Program-made: the position numbers and the translations under genes
Notes under the pieces: generated by a model
The model's database searches: none
The model's input: only the letters and a program-made list of their open reading frames with translations
What the model was told of the DNA's origin: nothing
NCBI GenBank assembly: GCA_942636505.2
Contig: CALOGB020000009.1
Coordinates: 62,001 to 126,000, forward strand
Direction of reading: 5' to 3'
Length of the DNA: 64,000 nt
Source: an uncultured bacterium
Lineage (GTDB): Bacteria; Pseudomonadota; Alphaproteobacteria; Sphingomonadales; Sphingomonadaceae
Part shown: positions 44,366 through 53,723 of the stretch, piece after piece
Numbering within the stretch: position 1 is the first letter of the stretch
How the letters are laid out: the number at the start of each line of letters is the position of its first letter

Positions 44366-44470
44366 GCCACCCCGGCGAAGGCTGGGGCCCAGTTGGAGGA
44401 CGTTGCTGACTACGGACAGCGCACCGTTACTCCGACCTTTCCGCCTGGGCCCCGGCCTCCGCCGAGGAGG
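44366..44470. repeat. Type B palindromic repeat, copy 6
   Basis: Arms ACCCCGGCGAAGGCTGGGG and CCCCGGCCTCCGCCGAGG with CCCAGTTGG on the left and a changed CCGCCTGGG on the right. It is the most diverged of the seven B copies. Confidence 0.85.
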
Positions 44471-44500
44471 TGCTGAGCTGCCAGTCAGAGCAGTACCAAA

Positions 44501-45472
44501 TCAATCAGTCCGATGCTCGCCCTTGACCCACCGCACCGTCCCCGAAGACGCCCGCATCACAACGCTCTCCGTCGTCATCTTGCCCTTCTTCCGCTTCACG
44601 CCAGCGAGCAGCGAGCCATCCGTCACGCCAGTCGCCGCGAAGATGCAGTCGCCCTTCGCCAGTTCCGACAGGTCATACTGCTTGTCGAGGTCCGTAATCC
44701 CCCACTTCGCCGCACGCCCACGCTCGTCGTCGTTCCGGAACAGCAACCGCCCCTTGAACTGCCCGCCGACGCAGCGCAGCGCCGCGCAGGCCAGCACGCC
44801 CTCGGGAGCACCACCCGACCCCATGTACACGTCGACCGTCGTCTCTGGATCCGACGTCGCGATCACGCCGGCGACGTCGCCGTCACCGATCAGCATGATC
44901 CCGCAGCCAACCTGGCGCAGCTCGGCGATCAGCGCCTCGTGACGCGGACGATCGAGCACGCACACGATCAGGTCGCGCGCCGGCACGCCCTTGGCGGCGG
45001 CGACGGCGTTGATGTTCTCGGTCGGCGTCTTGTCGAGATCGATGATGCCCTCGGGATAGCCCGGCCCGACCGCGATCTTGTCCATGTAGACGTCGGGCGC
45101 GTTGAGCAGCCCGCCCTCTTCGGCGATCGCCAGCACGGCGAGGCTGTTCGGCCCCGCGGTCGCGCAGATCGTCGTGCCTTCGAGCGGATCGAGCGCGATG
45201 TCGATCTTCGGACCCTTGCCAATCGCCGAGCCGACCTTCTCGCCGATGAAGAGCATTGGGGCCTCGTCGCGCTCGCCCTCGCCGATCACGACCGTGCCGT
45301 CCATGTACAGCGAGTTGAGTGCCTCGCGCATCGCCTCGACCGCCGCTGCATCCGCTGCCTTCTCGTCGCCGCGCCCGACGAGCGTGGAGGCGGCGATCGC
45401 CGCTGCTTCGGTCACGCGGACCATTTCGAGGACGAGAACGCGGTCGAGAACCTGGCTGGCGGCAGCGGTCAA
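44501..45472 (-). CDS. glpX: Class II fructose-1,6-bisphosphatase
   Basis: A 323-residue GlpX-type phosphatase for gluconeogenesis. Signatures are STLVGRGDEKAADAAAVEAM, VVIGEGERDEAPMLFIGE, IDIALDPLEGTTICA and GPGYPEGIIDL. The start used is TTG at 45472, supported by a GAGGAGA ribosome site about 8 bases upstream and by the family-like N-terminus (VLDRVLVLEMVRVTEAAA); the next ATG at 45424 would remove 16 conserved residues. It lies 61 bp after dapD in the same direction. Confidence 0.94.
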   Translation of the reverse strand: MTAAASQVLDRVLVLEMVRVTEAAAIAASTLVGRGDEKAADAAAVEAMREALNSLYMDGTVVIGEGERDEAPMLFIGEKVGSAIGKGPKIDIALDPLEGTTICATAGPNSLAVLAIAEEGGLLNAPDVYMDKIAVGPGYPEGIIDLDKTPTENINAVAAAKGVPARDLIVCVLDRPRHEALIAELRQVGCGIMLIGDGDVAGVIATSDPETTVDVYMGSGGAPEGVLACAALRCVGGQFKGRLLFRNDDERGRAAKWGITDLDKQYDLSELAKGDCIFAATGVTDGSLLAGVKRKKGKMTTESVVMRASSGTVRWVKGEHRTD

Positions 45473-45533
45473 AATATTTCTCCTCGGTATGTTTCGACCC
45501 GGATAAGCAGCGCCCGCCGGGTTGTCGACCCGA

Positions 45534-46352
45534 TCAGTCCCTCAGCAGGTCGTTGATCGAGGTTTTGGAACGAGTTTGCGCATCGACACGCTTGACGATC
45601 ACCGCGCAGTACAAGGCCGGCTTGCCGTCCCCGCCACCGATCGAGCCCGGCACGACGACGGAATAGGGCGGCACTTCGCCCTTGAAGACTTCGCCGGTCG
45701 CGCGGTCGACGATCTTGGTCGAGGCGCCCAGATACACGCCCATCGACAGCACCGCGCCCTCGCCGACGCGGACGCCCTCCGCCACTTCCGCACGCGCGCC
45801 GATGAACGCGCCGTCGCCGATGATGACGGGGTCGGCCTGCAACGGCTCGAGCACGCCGCCGATGCCGGCACCACCCGACAGATGCACGTTCTTGCCGATC
45901 TGCGCGCACGACCCGACCGTCGCCCAGGCGTCGACCATCGTCCCCTCGCCGACATAGGCGCCGATATTGACGAAGCTCGGCATCAGGATCGCACCCTTGG
46001 CGATGAAACTCCCGCGCCGCGCGACCGCACCGGGAACGACGCGAATGCCAGCCGAGCGAAACTCGGCTTCACCCCAGCTCGAGAACTTCGACGGCACCTT
46101 GTCGAACCCCGGGGACCCCGCCGAACCGCCGTCGATCACGACGTTGTCGTTGAGCCGGAACGAGAGCAGCACGGCCTTCTTCAGCCACTGGTTGACCTGC
46201 CAGCCATCCGAGGTCGGTTCGGCAACGCGCGCGGTGCCGGCATCCAGCATCGCCAGCGCGGACTCGACGGCGTCGCGAACCTCGCCCTTGGTATCCAGGC
46301 CAAGGTTCGCGCGGTCGTCCCAGGCGGCGTCGATGATGGTCTGCAAGGTCAT
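45534..46352 (-). CDS. dapD: Tetrahydrodipicolinate N-succinyltransferase
   Basis: A 272-residue enzyme of the lysine and meso-diaminopimelate pathway, transferring succinyl from succinyl-CoA. The left-handed beta-helix is visible as hexapeptide repeats ([54 protein letters not shown]). The N-terminal helical domain starts [14 protein letters not shown]. The ATG at 46352 has a GGAG ribosome site and overlaps the stop of the upstream nucleotidase gene by 4 bp. Confidence 0.97.
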   Translation of the reverse strand: MTLQTIIDAAWDDRANLGLDTKGEVRDAVESALAMLDAGTARVAEPTSDGWQVNQWLKKAVLLSFRLNDNVVIDGGSAGSPGFDKVPSKFSSWGEAEFRSAGIRVVPGAVARRGSFIAKGAILMPSFVNIGAYVGEGTMVDAWATVGSCAQIGKNVHLSGGAGIGGVLEPLQADPVIIGDGAFIGARAEVAEGVRVGEGAVLSMGVYLGASTKIVDRATGEVFKGEVPPYSVVVPGSIGGGDGKPALYCAVIVKRVDAQTRSKTSINDLLRD

Positions 46353-47026
46353 GATGTCTCCAGGATGGTTTCGAGCCATGGCGCAAGCACCGGCACGGTG
46401 AAATCGATGTGATCGCGCGCTGCCTCGGGCGACTGCTCGGAGCCGTTGTCGATCCAGACGGTCGTCATCCCGATCACCTTGGCGGGCATCAAATTGCGCG
46501 CCATGTCGTCCGCGAACAGCGACTCCCGCGGGTCGATGTCGAACGCTGCGCAGAACCCGGCATAGGCCGACGCATGCGGCTTCGGCATCAGGTTCATCGC
46601 GTGGATGTCGTGGATCGCCTCGAAGCTCTCGCCGAGCCCGAGCCGGTCGAGGATCTTGAGCGCATAGGGCTTGTCGCCATTAGTGAAGACGAGTTTCCGC
46701 CCCGGCAGCTTCGCGATCGCGGCGACCAGCGGCGCGTCATGCTCCAGCACGTCCATCTCGATGTCGTGGACATGCGCCAGGAACGCGTGCGGATCGACGT
46801 GATGCTCGGCCATCAACCCCGACAGCGTCGTGCCGTGATTGTGGAAATACCCCTTCTGCACGCGCCGCGCCTCGTCATGCTCCAACCCCAGCAGGTCCTG
46901 GATGAACCCGGTCATCCGCGCGTCGACCTGCGCGAACAGGTCCGCGCTCGCCGGATACAGCGTGTTGTCCAGATCGAAGATCCAGTTGCGGACATGGTCG
47001 AGGCGGGGGTCAAGGCGGGCAGGCAT
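46349..47026 (-). CDS. Pyrimidine 5'-nucleotidase, HAD superfamily
   Basis: A 225-residue HAD phosphatase. Motif I is [12 protein letters not shown], motif II LVFTNGD, the motif III Lys is in [10 protein letters not shown], and motif IV is [12 protein letters not shown]. The DLDNTLY form and cap sequence match pyrimidine 5'-nucleotidases such as yeast SDT1. It is coupled to dapD by an ATGA overlap, an order also seen in other alphaproteobacteria. The actual substrate is not proved by sequence. Confidence 0.9.
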   Translation of the reverse strand: MPARLDPRLDHVRNWIFDLDNTLYPASADLFAQVDARMTGFIQDLLGLEHDEARRVQKGYFHNHGTTLSGLMAEHHVDPHAFLAHVHDIEMDVLEHDAPLVAAIAKLPGRKLVFTNGDKPYALKILDRLGLGESFEAIHDIHAMNLMPKPHASAYAGFCAAFDIDPRESLFADDMARNLMPAKVIGMTTVWIDNGSEQSPEAARDHIDFTVPVLAPWLETILETS

Positions 47027-47162
47027 CGGCTGGAGCCTCTACGGACCGCCGCGCGCGGCGACAAGCGGGGTGCGACACTGCAGACCTTGATGGCCCATGT
47101 TTACGATCGCGTAAGACTTTGCATTCCAGTACGTTACGGGAAATCACAAAAGGGCGGGATGC

Positions 47163-49484
47163 ATGCGCGGCACGAAGGCGGGGCTGCTGAGAACGGCGGC
47201 AGTGGCAAGTGGCCTTCTGCTCGCCGCCTGTGGAGGCGGCGGCGGCGGCGGCGTCAACAGCACGCCGGCCCCTCCTACAGTCTCCACCCCGACGCCGACT
47301 CCGCTTCCGACCCCAGCGCCCACCCCTGCTCCGACTCCAGCGCCGACCCCGACCCCGTCCAGCAACGACACCGCCGAATATCGCGCGACCGTCGGCGCGG
47401 TCTCGATGAACGCGCTGGCCGCTTACAATGTCGGCGCGACCGGCAAGGGGATCGGCCTCGGCGTGATCGACAGCGGTATCGACCTGCAAAGCCAGGAGTT
47501 CGGCAGCCGCGTTTCGTCCGCCTCGCAGGACGTCGCCGGCAATAGCTCGATCGACGACGAAGGCGGCCACGGCACCGCGGTCGCCTTCACGCTGGCGGGT
47601 CGGAGGAATGGCGCGGGCTCGCACGGCGTGGCGTTCGATGCAACCCTGATCGTCCTCCGCGCCGACCGCCCCGGTACTTGCGCTACCGCCAGCAAGGACG
47701 ACGAGGATTCGGGCTGCAAGTTCGGCACCGACGCGATCACCCGCGGGCTCGATGCGGCACGCACGGCAGGCGCAAAGGTCGTCAACATCTCGCTCGGCGG
47801 CTCCGAGATGCCGCAGAGCCTGAAAGACGCGATCGGCCGCGCGACTGCTGCCGGGCTGGTCGTCGTGATCGCGGCGGGCAATGACGGTTCGGTCAATCCC
47901 GATCCGTTCACCAACGTCGCCGGCGAAGCGCAGAGCCGCAACCAGGTGATCATCGCCGGCTCGGTCGGCGCGAGCGACGGGATCTCCACCTTCAGCGACC
48001 GCGCTGGCACCGGTGCCGCGCACTTCCTCACCGCGGTCGGCGAAAGCGTCCGTGCGCCCGACGCGACCGACACCGCCTATCTCTGGTCGGGCACGTCGTT
48101 CGCCGCTCCACAGATTTCCGGCGCCGTCGCGCTGCTGGCCCAGGCCTTCCCCAACCTGACCGGCGCACAGATCGTCGACATCCTCTTTCGCAGCGCACGC
48201 GATGTCGGCGCGCCCGGAGTCGACGCGGTCTACGGCAACGGCGTGCTCGACCTGACGCGCGCATTCCAGCCGCTCGGCACGACCTCGATCGCGGGATCGA
48301 AAGCGGTCGTCTCGACGAGCGGCAATGCCACCCTGTCCGCGCCGATGGGCGACGCGACCCAAGGCGAACTCGGCGCGGTAATCCTCGACGGCTACAGCCG
48401 CGCCTTCGCGATCGACCTCGCCAAGACGATCGCCCGCCGCAGCCCGGAACGCTCGCTCGGTGGCGCGCTCCAGTCGCGATTCCGCACGGTCGCTTTGGCG
48501 CAGGGCGGCATGACCGTATCGATGACGCTCGCCCCGCGTGCCAACGGCGACGTCGCGCTCGATCGCACCGCGCTGTCGAGCGCCGACGCGACCAGCGCGC
48601 GCGCGATCGCCGGGATGGTGACGCAGAAGCTCGGCAGCACGCTGTCGTTCGGCTTCGGCTTCGCGCAAGGCTCGGGCGCCCTCAGCGCACAACTCTCGGG
48701 CCAGTCCGAACCCGCCTTCCTCATCGCCAACACCGGTGGCCTGGGCTTCGACAGCACCACGCGAGCGTCCAGTGCGATGCGGCAGAGCGTCGGTGGGTTC
48801 GGGTTCACCGCAGGCATCGAAAATGGCGACGTCCTGACACAGCGTGACAGCGACCTCCGCCTGCGCGACCGCTGGCAACGCTCGGGCTACAACCGCGTCT
48901 CGCTTGCAGTCGACCGTCGCTTCGGCGCGCTGTCGACGATGGTCGCCGCCATTCGCATGGACGAGCGCGACACCGTCCTCGGCGCGCGCTTCGACGCGGC
49001 ACTCGGCGCGACACGCGCGGCAACGTGGTTCGTGGATACCAAGGCGCGGTTCGATGCGGGTAGCGGCTGGAGCATCGGCGGATCGATGCGCCAGGGCTGG
49101 ACCCGCGCGGCGGTCCGCGGCGGTCTCAGCGGCGACGGCCTCGTCCGCACCAACGCCTTCGCAGCCGACATCGGCAAGGACGGCGTCTTCGGCCACGACA
49201 CGCTCGGCCTCCGCGTCGCACAACCGTTGCGGGTCGCGCGCGGCGGCATCGACCTCGGCCTCCCGACCTATTACGATTACACGTCCGGTACCGTCACCAA
49301 CTGGACCACCCAACGCCTCAACCTCGCCCCCCAAGGCCGCGAACTCGATGTCGAGATGCGCTACGGCCTCCCCGCGTTCGGCGGTGGCCTAGACACCAAC
49401 CTGTTCCTCCGCCGCGACCCCGGCAACTTCGCCGCGCTGCCCAACGATTACGGCATGGCGATGCGCTACAGCCTGGGGTTCTGA
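47163..49484 (+). CDS. S8 subtilisin-like protease with lipobox and barrel-like C-terminal half
   Basis: A 773-residue exported serine protease. The N-terminus has a signal ending [13 protein letters not shown], where Cys23 may be lipidated, then a Pro/Thr-rich linker of PTPTP and PAPT repeats (about 35-66). The subtilase domain carries the triad Asp103 (VIDSGID), His136 (GGHGTAVA) and Ser312 (GTSFAAP). The C-terminal half (about 380-773) is made of amphipathic strands and ends YSLGF, as outer-membrane barrels do, suggesting an autotransporter-like arrangement. No passenger cleavage site is evident. Confidence 0.88.
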   Translation: MRGTKAGLLRTAAVASGLLLAACGGGGGGGVNSTPAPPTVSTPTPTPLPTPAPTPAPTPAPTPTPSSNDTAEYRATVGAVSMNALAAYNVGATGKGIGLGVIDSGIDLQSQEFGSRVSSASQDVAGNSSIDDEGGHGTAVAFTLAGRRNGAGSHGVAFDATLIVLRADRPGTCATASKDDEDSGCKFGTDAITRGLDAARTAGAKVVNISLGGSEMPQSLKDAIGRATAAGLVVVIAAGNDGSVNPDPFTNVAGEAQSRNQVIIAGSVGASDGISTFSDRAGTGAAHFLTAVGESVRAPDATDTAYLWSGTSFAAPQISGAVALLAQAFPNLTGAQIVDILFRSARDVGAPGVDAVYGNGVLDLTRAFQPLGTTSIAGSKAVVSTSGNATLSAPMGDATQGELGAVILDGYSRAFAIDLAKTIARRSPERSLGGALQSRFRTVALAQGGMTVSMTLAPRANGDVALDRTALSSADATSARAIAGMVTQKLGSTLSFGFGFAQGSGALSAQLSGQSEPAFLIANTGGLGFDSTTRASSAMRQSVGGFGFTAGIENGDVLTQRDSDLRLRDRWQRSGYNRVSLAVDRRFGALSTMVAAIRMDERDTVLGARFDAALGATRAATWFVDTKARFDAGSGWSIGGSMRQGWTRAAVRGGLSGDGLVRTNAFAADIGKDGVFGHDTLGLRVAQPLRVARGGIDLGLPTYYDYTSGTVTNWTTQRLNLAPQGRELDVEMRYGLPAFGGGLDTNLFLRRDPGNFAALPNDYGMAMRYSLGF

Positions 49485-49498
49485 GGAAAGCAGCGGCG

Positions 49499-49624
49499 AT
49501 CCTCCCCCGCCAGGGGGAGGTGGCTGGCGCTTGCCAGACGGAGGGGGAGGTAGCAACGACCTATGTTGCGTGGTCCTCCCCCTCCGTCGCCTTCGGCGCC
49601 ACCTCCCCCTTGCGGGGGAGGATT
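49499..49624. repeat. Type C palindromic repeat, copy 2
   Basis: Outer arms ATCCTCCCCCGCCAGGGGGAG and CCTCCCCCTTGCGGGGGAGGAT; inner arms GACGGAGGGGGAGG and CCTCCCCCTCCGTC. It lies 15 bp after the S8 protease and 58 bp before the LLM oxidoreductase. Confidence 0.88.
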
Positions 49625-49681
49625 ACGGGTCAATTCGTCAAAACACTGGATAAGCTACCGCTCGGTACCTATCTCTGCCGC

Positions 49682-50680
49682 ATGACACGCTATTCCCTGC
49701 TCGATCTGGTCCCCGTCATCGAAGGCGGCACCGTCTCCCAATCGCTCGCCAACGCGGCCGATCTCGCGCGGCACGCCGAGAGCGTCGGGTTCCAGCGTTA
49801 TTGGGTCGCCGAACATCACGGCATGACCGGCATCGCATCGGCCGCAACCGCGGTCGTGATCGCCCACATCGCCGCCGCCACGAGGACGATCCGCGTAGGC
49901 TCGGGCGGCATCATGCTCCCCAACCATGCGCCGCTGACGATCGCCGAGCAGTTCGGTACGCTCGACGCGCTCTTCCCCGGCCGCATCGACCTCGGTCTCG
50001 GCCGCGCACCCGGTTCCGACCAGCGCGTCGCGCGCGCAATGCGTCGCACGCTGGAGACCGACGCCAACGCCTTCCCGCAAGACGTCATGGAGCTCCAGAG
50101 CTACTTTGCCAACGACGGCCAGACCGGCATCGTCGCGACCCCGGGCGCAGGCGCGGACGTCGAGATGTGGATCCTCGGCTCCAGCACGTTCGGTGCGCAA
50201 CTGGCAGCCGCGCTCGGCCTGCCCTACGCGTTCGCCTCGCACTTCGCGCCCGACGCGCTCGATGCCGCACTCGCGATCTACCGCCGCGATTTCCGCCCCT
50301 CGGCACGCCTCGCCAAGCCGCACGTCATGGCCGGCTTCAACGTGTTCGCGGCCGAGACCGATGCGGAGGCCGATTTGCTCGCCACCTCGCAGCAGCAGTC
50401 GTTCGTCGCGCTGCGCACCGGCAACCCCGGCAAGATGAAGCCGCCCCTCGCCGGCTACCGCGAGTCGCTTGGCGCGCAGGGCAACCAGATCCTCGACCAC
50501 GTGCTGCAATGCTCCGCAGTCGGCAGCCCGGCCAAGGTCGCCCGCGGCATCGCAGCATTCGTCGAGCGGACCGGCGTCGACGAGGTCATGGTGACCAGCG
50601 CGATTTACGACCACGAGGCCCGCAAGCGGAGCCTCTCGATCACCGCCGACGTGATGCAGGACTTGAGGATCGCGGCGTAA
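49682..50680 (+). CDS. LLM class flavin-dependent oxidoreductase
   Basis: A 332-residue luciferase-like monooxygenase of the MsnO8/YhbW type. Signatures are [20 protein letters not shown] near the N-terminus, [37 protein letters not shown] and a C-terminal [19 protein letters not shown]. It should use reduced flavin; the substrate is unknown. The ATG at 49682 is preferred because the upstream in-frame sequence is a translated type C repeat. Confidence 0.92.
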   Translation: MTRYSLLDLVPVIEGGTVSQSLANAADLARHAESVGFQRYWVAEHHGMTGIASAATAVVIAHIAAATRTIRVGSGGIMLPNHAPLTIAEQFGTLDALFPGRIDLGLGRAPGSDQRVARAMRRTLETDANAFPQDVMELQSYFANDGQTGIVATPGAGADVEMWILGSSTFGAQLAAALGLPYAFASHFAPDALDAALAIYRRDFRPSARLAKPHVMAGFNVFAAETDAEADLLATSQQQSFVALRTGNPGKMKPPLAGYRESLGAQGNQILDHVLQCSAVGSPAKVARGIAAFVERTGVDEVMVTSAIYDHEARKRSLSITADVMQDLRIAA

Positions 50681-50697
50681 GGCTGCGCCCATGGTCA

Positions 50698-50732
50698 CGG
50701 ACTGAACGCGGATCAATGCCGCGTTCAGTCCG
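50698..50732. terminator. Perfect 14-bp hairpin between convergent genes
   Basis: CGGACTGAACGCGG pairs without mismatch with CCGCGTTCAGTCCG across a 7-base loop. It lies 18 bp after the LLM gene and 2 bp from the 3' end of the minus-strand GH43 gene. There is no strong T-run on either side, so it is probably a bidirectional hairpin that limits readthrough or protects mRNA 3' ends. Confidence 0.7.
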
Positions 50733-50733
50733 C

Positions 50734-52350
50734 TCAGTCGCCGCCGGCTTCGACATACTCGAAATAGCTGAAATCGGCTGGTTCGCCAGCGCCCGACATG
50801 TCCTGGCACGCCATCCCGACAAAGGCGCCGGTGAAGTTAGGCAGGCCCGGCAAGGTCGCCTCATCGGACAGGATGCTCGCGTCGAACCGGTCCGCGAGCC
50901 AGGTCCACGCGCTCGATCCCGCACTCCGGTATCCGAAGCGCAGGCTTTCGTGATCCACCTCGACCCGCAGTCCGATCGGTCCCGCGTCGATCGCGATCGG
51001 CTGGGTGATCACGCTGCTGCCGAGCGGGGTCGGTATCGCCGACAGCACCTGCAGCACGCGCCGGCCATCGTCGTCGGCGGTGACGTGCAGATAATGAAAC
51101 TTCGTCGAATTATAGTAGCAGACCAGCCCCGCCGCCTGCTGGAAGTGACGCGGTTCGAACGTCAAGAGCGTCTCGGCAGCGTAAGCGAACGCCTGCTGCC
51201 GGCGCGCGACCAGCGACTGCGTGAAATGGCTCCCAATCGTCTCGCGGCCGTAGAGGCGCAGATAACCGGGACGCGCGGTCAGGCTGAACAGCCGGTCGGC
51301 ATCAGGGGTGCGTAGCCACTGGAAGGCCTCGGGCAACGTCGCGGTATCGAACACGCTGCGCTCGCGTCGCAGTTCGGGCGCGGCTGCCGCCGTGCCATCC
51401 TCCACGACCAGCGCCGGACTCGAATCGCGGTCAATCGTCCGCAGCCAGCCGTCCTCGCCCCAGCGCATAGGCTGGATCGCGGTCTCGCGGCCCAGCACGC
51501 ACCGGTCGCTGACGGGCAGCGGTCGCCCGCATAAATACACCATCCAGGTTTCGCCGGTCGGCGTTTCGACCAGATCGCCGTGCCCGGTTCGCTGCAACTG
51601 CACGCCCTGCTTGCCCGCCGCGGTCAGTACCGGGCCATCCGGATGCACCTCGTACGGGCCGAACAGCGACCGCGACCGCGCCATCACGACGGCATGGTTG
51701 CGCTCGGTGCCGCCCTCGGCGACCAGCAGATGATACCAGCCATCGCGTTTGTAGAGGTGCGGGCCCTCGGTGAAGCCAAGCGAAGTGCCCTCGAAGATCA
51801 TGTGACGGTCGCCGAGCATCTCGCCCGTCGCGAGGTCGATCTCCTGCGCCACGATCCCGGCAAAGCGACGCCCGCCCGGCCGGTGGTCCCACAGCATGTT
51901 GAGCAGCCAGCTCCGCCCGTCATCGTCATGGAACAGCGCCGGGTCGAAACCACTGCTGTTGAGGTGGACGGGATCGGACCACGGTCCGTCGATATGCTCC
52001 GCCGTGACCCAGTAATTATGGAAATCGCGCAGCGACGCGCCCCGCGCACCGTCGATCGTGGTCTGGCCGTAACGCTTCACGTCGGTGTAGATCAGGTGGA
52101 ACCGGCCGTTCGCGTGGCTCAGGTCCGGCGCCCAGACCCCGCACGAGTCCGGGTTGCCGCGCATGTCCAACTGGCTCGCGCGGTTGAGCGGCCGCGTCAC
52201 CAGCCGCCAGGTCGCAAGGTTGCGCGAGTGGTGGATCTGGACGCCTGGGTACCATTCGAAGGTCGAGGTCGCGATGTAGTAATCGTCGCCGACGCGGACG
52301 ATCGACGGGTCCGGATTGAAGCCGGGAAGGATCGGGTTGCGAATAGTCAT
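50734..52350 (-). CDS. Glycoside hydrolase family 43 (beta-xylosidase / arabinofuranosidase-like)
   Basis: A 538-residue GH43 enzyme without a signal peptide. The five-bladed propeller begins with NPILPGFNPDPSIVRVGDDY, the usual family start containing the catalytic Asp. The segments SSGFDPALFHDDDGRSWLLN and FTEGPHLYKRDGWYHLLVAEGG supply the modulating Asp and the catalytic Glu. A C-terminal beta-sandwich (about 330-538) is as in XynB-type beta-xylosidases. It starts at an ATG overlapping the stop of the MFS transporter gene, which argues for hydrolysis of imported xylo- or arabino-oligosaccharides in the cytoplasm. Confidence 0.92.
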   Translation of the reverse strand: MTIRNPILPGFNPDPSIVRVGDDYYIATSTFEWYPGVQIHHSRNLATWRLVTRPLNRASQLDMRGNPDSCGVWAPDLSHANGRFHLIYTDVKRYGQTTIDGARGASLRDFHNYWVTAEHIDGPWSDPVHLNSSGFDPALFHDDDGRSWLLNMLWDHRPGGRRFAGIVAQEIDLATGEMLGDRHMIFEGTSLGFTEGPHLYKRDGWYHLLVAEGGTERNHAVVMARSRSLFGPYEVHPDGPVLTAAGKQGVQLQRTGHGDLVETPTGETWMVYLCGRPLPVSDRCVLGRETAIQPMRWGEDGWLRTIDRDSSPALVVEDGTAAAAPELRRERSVFDTATLPEAFQWLRTPDADRLFSLTARPGYLRLYGRETIGSHFTQSLVARRQQAFAYAAETLLTFEPRHFQQAAGLVCYYNSTKFHYLHVTADDDGRRVLQVLSAIPTPLGSSVITQPIAIDAGPIGLRVEVDHESLRFGYRSAGSSAWTWLADRFDASILSDEATLPGLPNFTGAFVGMACQDMSGAGEPADFSYFEYVEAGGD

Positions 52351-53588
52351 GCGGGCTTTCGTATCAGGACCCAGAGGAGTGCGGCGCCGACCAGATCGAG
52401 CAGTCCGAGCAGGATGAAGAACGGCTGGTAGCCGACCTCCGCGACCATCGAGCCGAGCACCAGCGTGAAGATCAGCACGCCAAGATTGGCGGCGGTGCCC
52501 GACATCCCCGTCGCGGTCGCGACCTGATCCTGCGGAAACAGGTCCGACGACAGCGTGATGACCGTTACCGACAGTGTCTGGTGCGCGAAACCGCCGAGGC
52601 ACAGCAGCGCGATCGCCGCGATCGGGCTGGTCACCGTGCCGACGAACATCATCCCCGTCATCAGCACCGCACCCACCGTGAAGGCGCCACGCCGCGCATC
52701 GATCAGATCGACACCGCGCCGTTGCAGCCACGCCACCACGATCGGCCCGAACAGGCATCCGAGGTCCGCCGCCAGGAACGGCAGCCACGCGAACATCGCA
52801 ATCTGGCCGAGATCGAAATGGCGCACCTGCACGAGGTACAGCGGCATCCAGAACGACAGCATCCCCCAAACCGGATCGGCGAGGAACCGCGCCGCCGCGA
52901 TCGCCCACAGGTTACGACGCCGCAGCAGTTCGCCGAGCGGGGGACGCTTGCGATGCGTGGCGAGCGATGCCTCCTGTCCTTCGACGATCAGCGTGCGTTC
53001 CGCCGGCGACAGCCGTCGATGTTTTGCCGGCGGCGCATACCAGAACAGCCACGCGATCACCCACACCAGCCCGAGCGCGCCGGCGATGAAGAAGGCCGCG
53101 CGCCAGCTATGGTTGAGCACCGCCCAGGCCACCAGCGGCGGTGCGAACACCGCGCCGAACGAGGCCCCGATCTGATAGATGCCGCCCGCGACACCGCGCT
53201 CTCGTGCCGGAAACCATTCGGCGACCAGCTTCATACCCGCGGGCTGCGCCGATCCCTCGACCAGCCCCAGCGCGCCGCGCAGGCCGGCGAATCCCATCCA
53301 GCCGGTCGCCAGTCCGTGCGCCATCGTGATCAGCGACCAGACCGTGACGAACAGCGTGAAGCCGATCTTCAGCCCGACCACGTCGAGCACATAGCCGGCG
53401 AGCGGCTGGAACATGATGCCGATCTGGAATGCGCCGGTGATCCAGGAATATTCGGCGGCGCTAATATGCTGCTCGGCCATGATCGCCGGCGCCGCGACGC
53501 CGAGCACGCTGCGTGCGAGATAGTTGATAACCATCGCCACCACGAACAGGCCGATGATGGTCCAGCGGATATTCCTGAAGCGCCGCAC
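52347..53588 (-). CDS. MFS transporter, hexuronate/anion:cation symporter type
   Basis: A 413-residue, 12-helix major facilitator protein of the ACS group (ExuT/GudP relatives). Seen are INYLARSVLGVAAPAIMAE, AFQIGIMFQPLAGYVLDVVG and the motif-like LRGALGLVEGSAQPAGMKLVAEWFPARERG (two conserved parts). The start is taken as GTG at 53588, spaced properly from a GAGGAGG ribosome site; a GTG at 53594 directly abuts that site. A sugar acid or pentose-oligomer import role is inferred from the GH43 and GH51 neighbours. A candidate operator lies 12 bp upstream. Confidence 0.88.
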   Translation of the reverse strand: MRRFRNIRWTIIGLFVVAMVINYLARSVLGVAAPAIMAEQHISAAEYSWITGAFQIGIMFQPLAGYVLDVVGLKIGFTLFVTVWSLITMAHGLATGWMGFAGLRGALGLVEGSAQPAGMKLVAEWFPARERGVAGGIYQIGASFGAVFAPPLVAWAVLNHSWRAAFFIAGALGLVWVIAWLFWYAPPAKHRRLSPAERTLIVEGQEASLATHRKRPPLGELLRRRNLWAIAAARFLADPVWGMLSFWMPLYLVQVRHFDLGQIAMFAWLPFLAADLGCLFGPIVVAWLQRRGVDLIDARRGAFTVGAVLMTGMMFVGTVTSPIAAIALLCLGGFAHQTLSVTVITLSSDLFPQDQVATATGMSGTAANLGVLIFTLVLGSMVAEVGYQPFFILLGLLDLVGAALLWVLIRKPA

Positions 53589-53599
53589 CCTCACCTCCT

Positions 53600-53613
53600 C
53601 GGTAACGTTATCA
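53600..53613. promoter_or_regulatory. Candidate LacI-type operator upstream of the MFS-GH43 operon
   Basis: The 14-mer CGGTAACGTTATCA has a perfect TAACGTTA core with a central CG, as LacI-family operators do. It matches an ideal TGATAACGTTATCA palindrome at 12 of 14 positions. The second site near the regulator gene also matches this ideal at 12 of 14. It overlaps the region just before the ribosome site of the MFS gene. Confidence 0.6.
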
Positions 53614-53632
53614 TCGCGTGGTAGCCGCCGAC

Positions 53633-53649
53633 GCTTGCCTTAGGCAAGC
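53633..53649. repeat. Short perfect inverted repeat between MFS and GH51 genes
   Basis: GCTTGCC and GGCAAGC flank a TTA loop, giving a 7-bp perfect stem. It lies between the end of the GH51 gene and the start of the MFS gene on the same strand. It may be a terminator stem or part of a protein binding site. Confidence 0.5.
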
Positions 53650-53723
53650 ATTGCTGCTGCAAAAACGCGTCGAAATGCGGCCGAGGGCAACTGGAGCCTC
53701 TCGCGGCGCGGTCGCGGTCCGGC

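Noticed and set aside
47010..49334. A 774-codon minus-strand frame across the S8 protease gene
   Set aside because: Antisense shadow of a gene with a complete catalytic triad; its translation is Ala/Arg/Val-rich low complexity.
52351..52908. N-terminal extension of the GH43 frame
   Set aside because: It runs antisense-free but out of frame over the MFS gene on the same strand; the GH43 family start is at 52350 and overlaps the MFS stop in ATGA.
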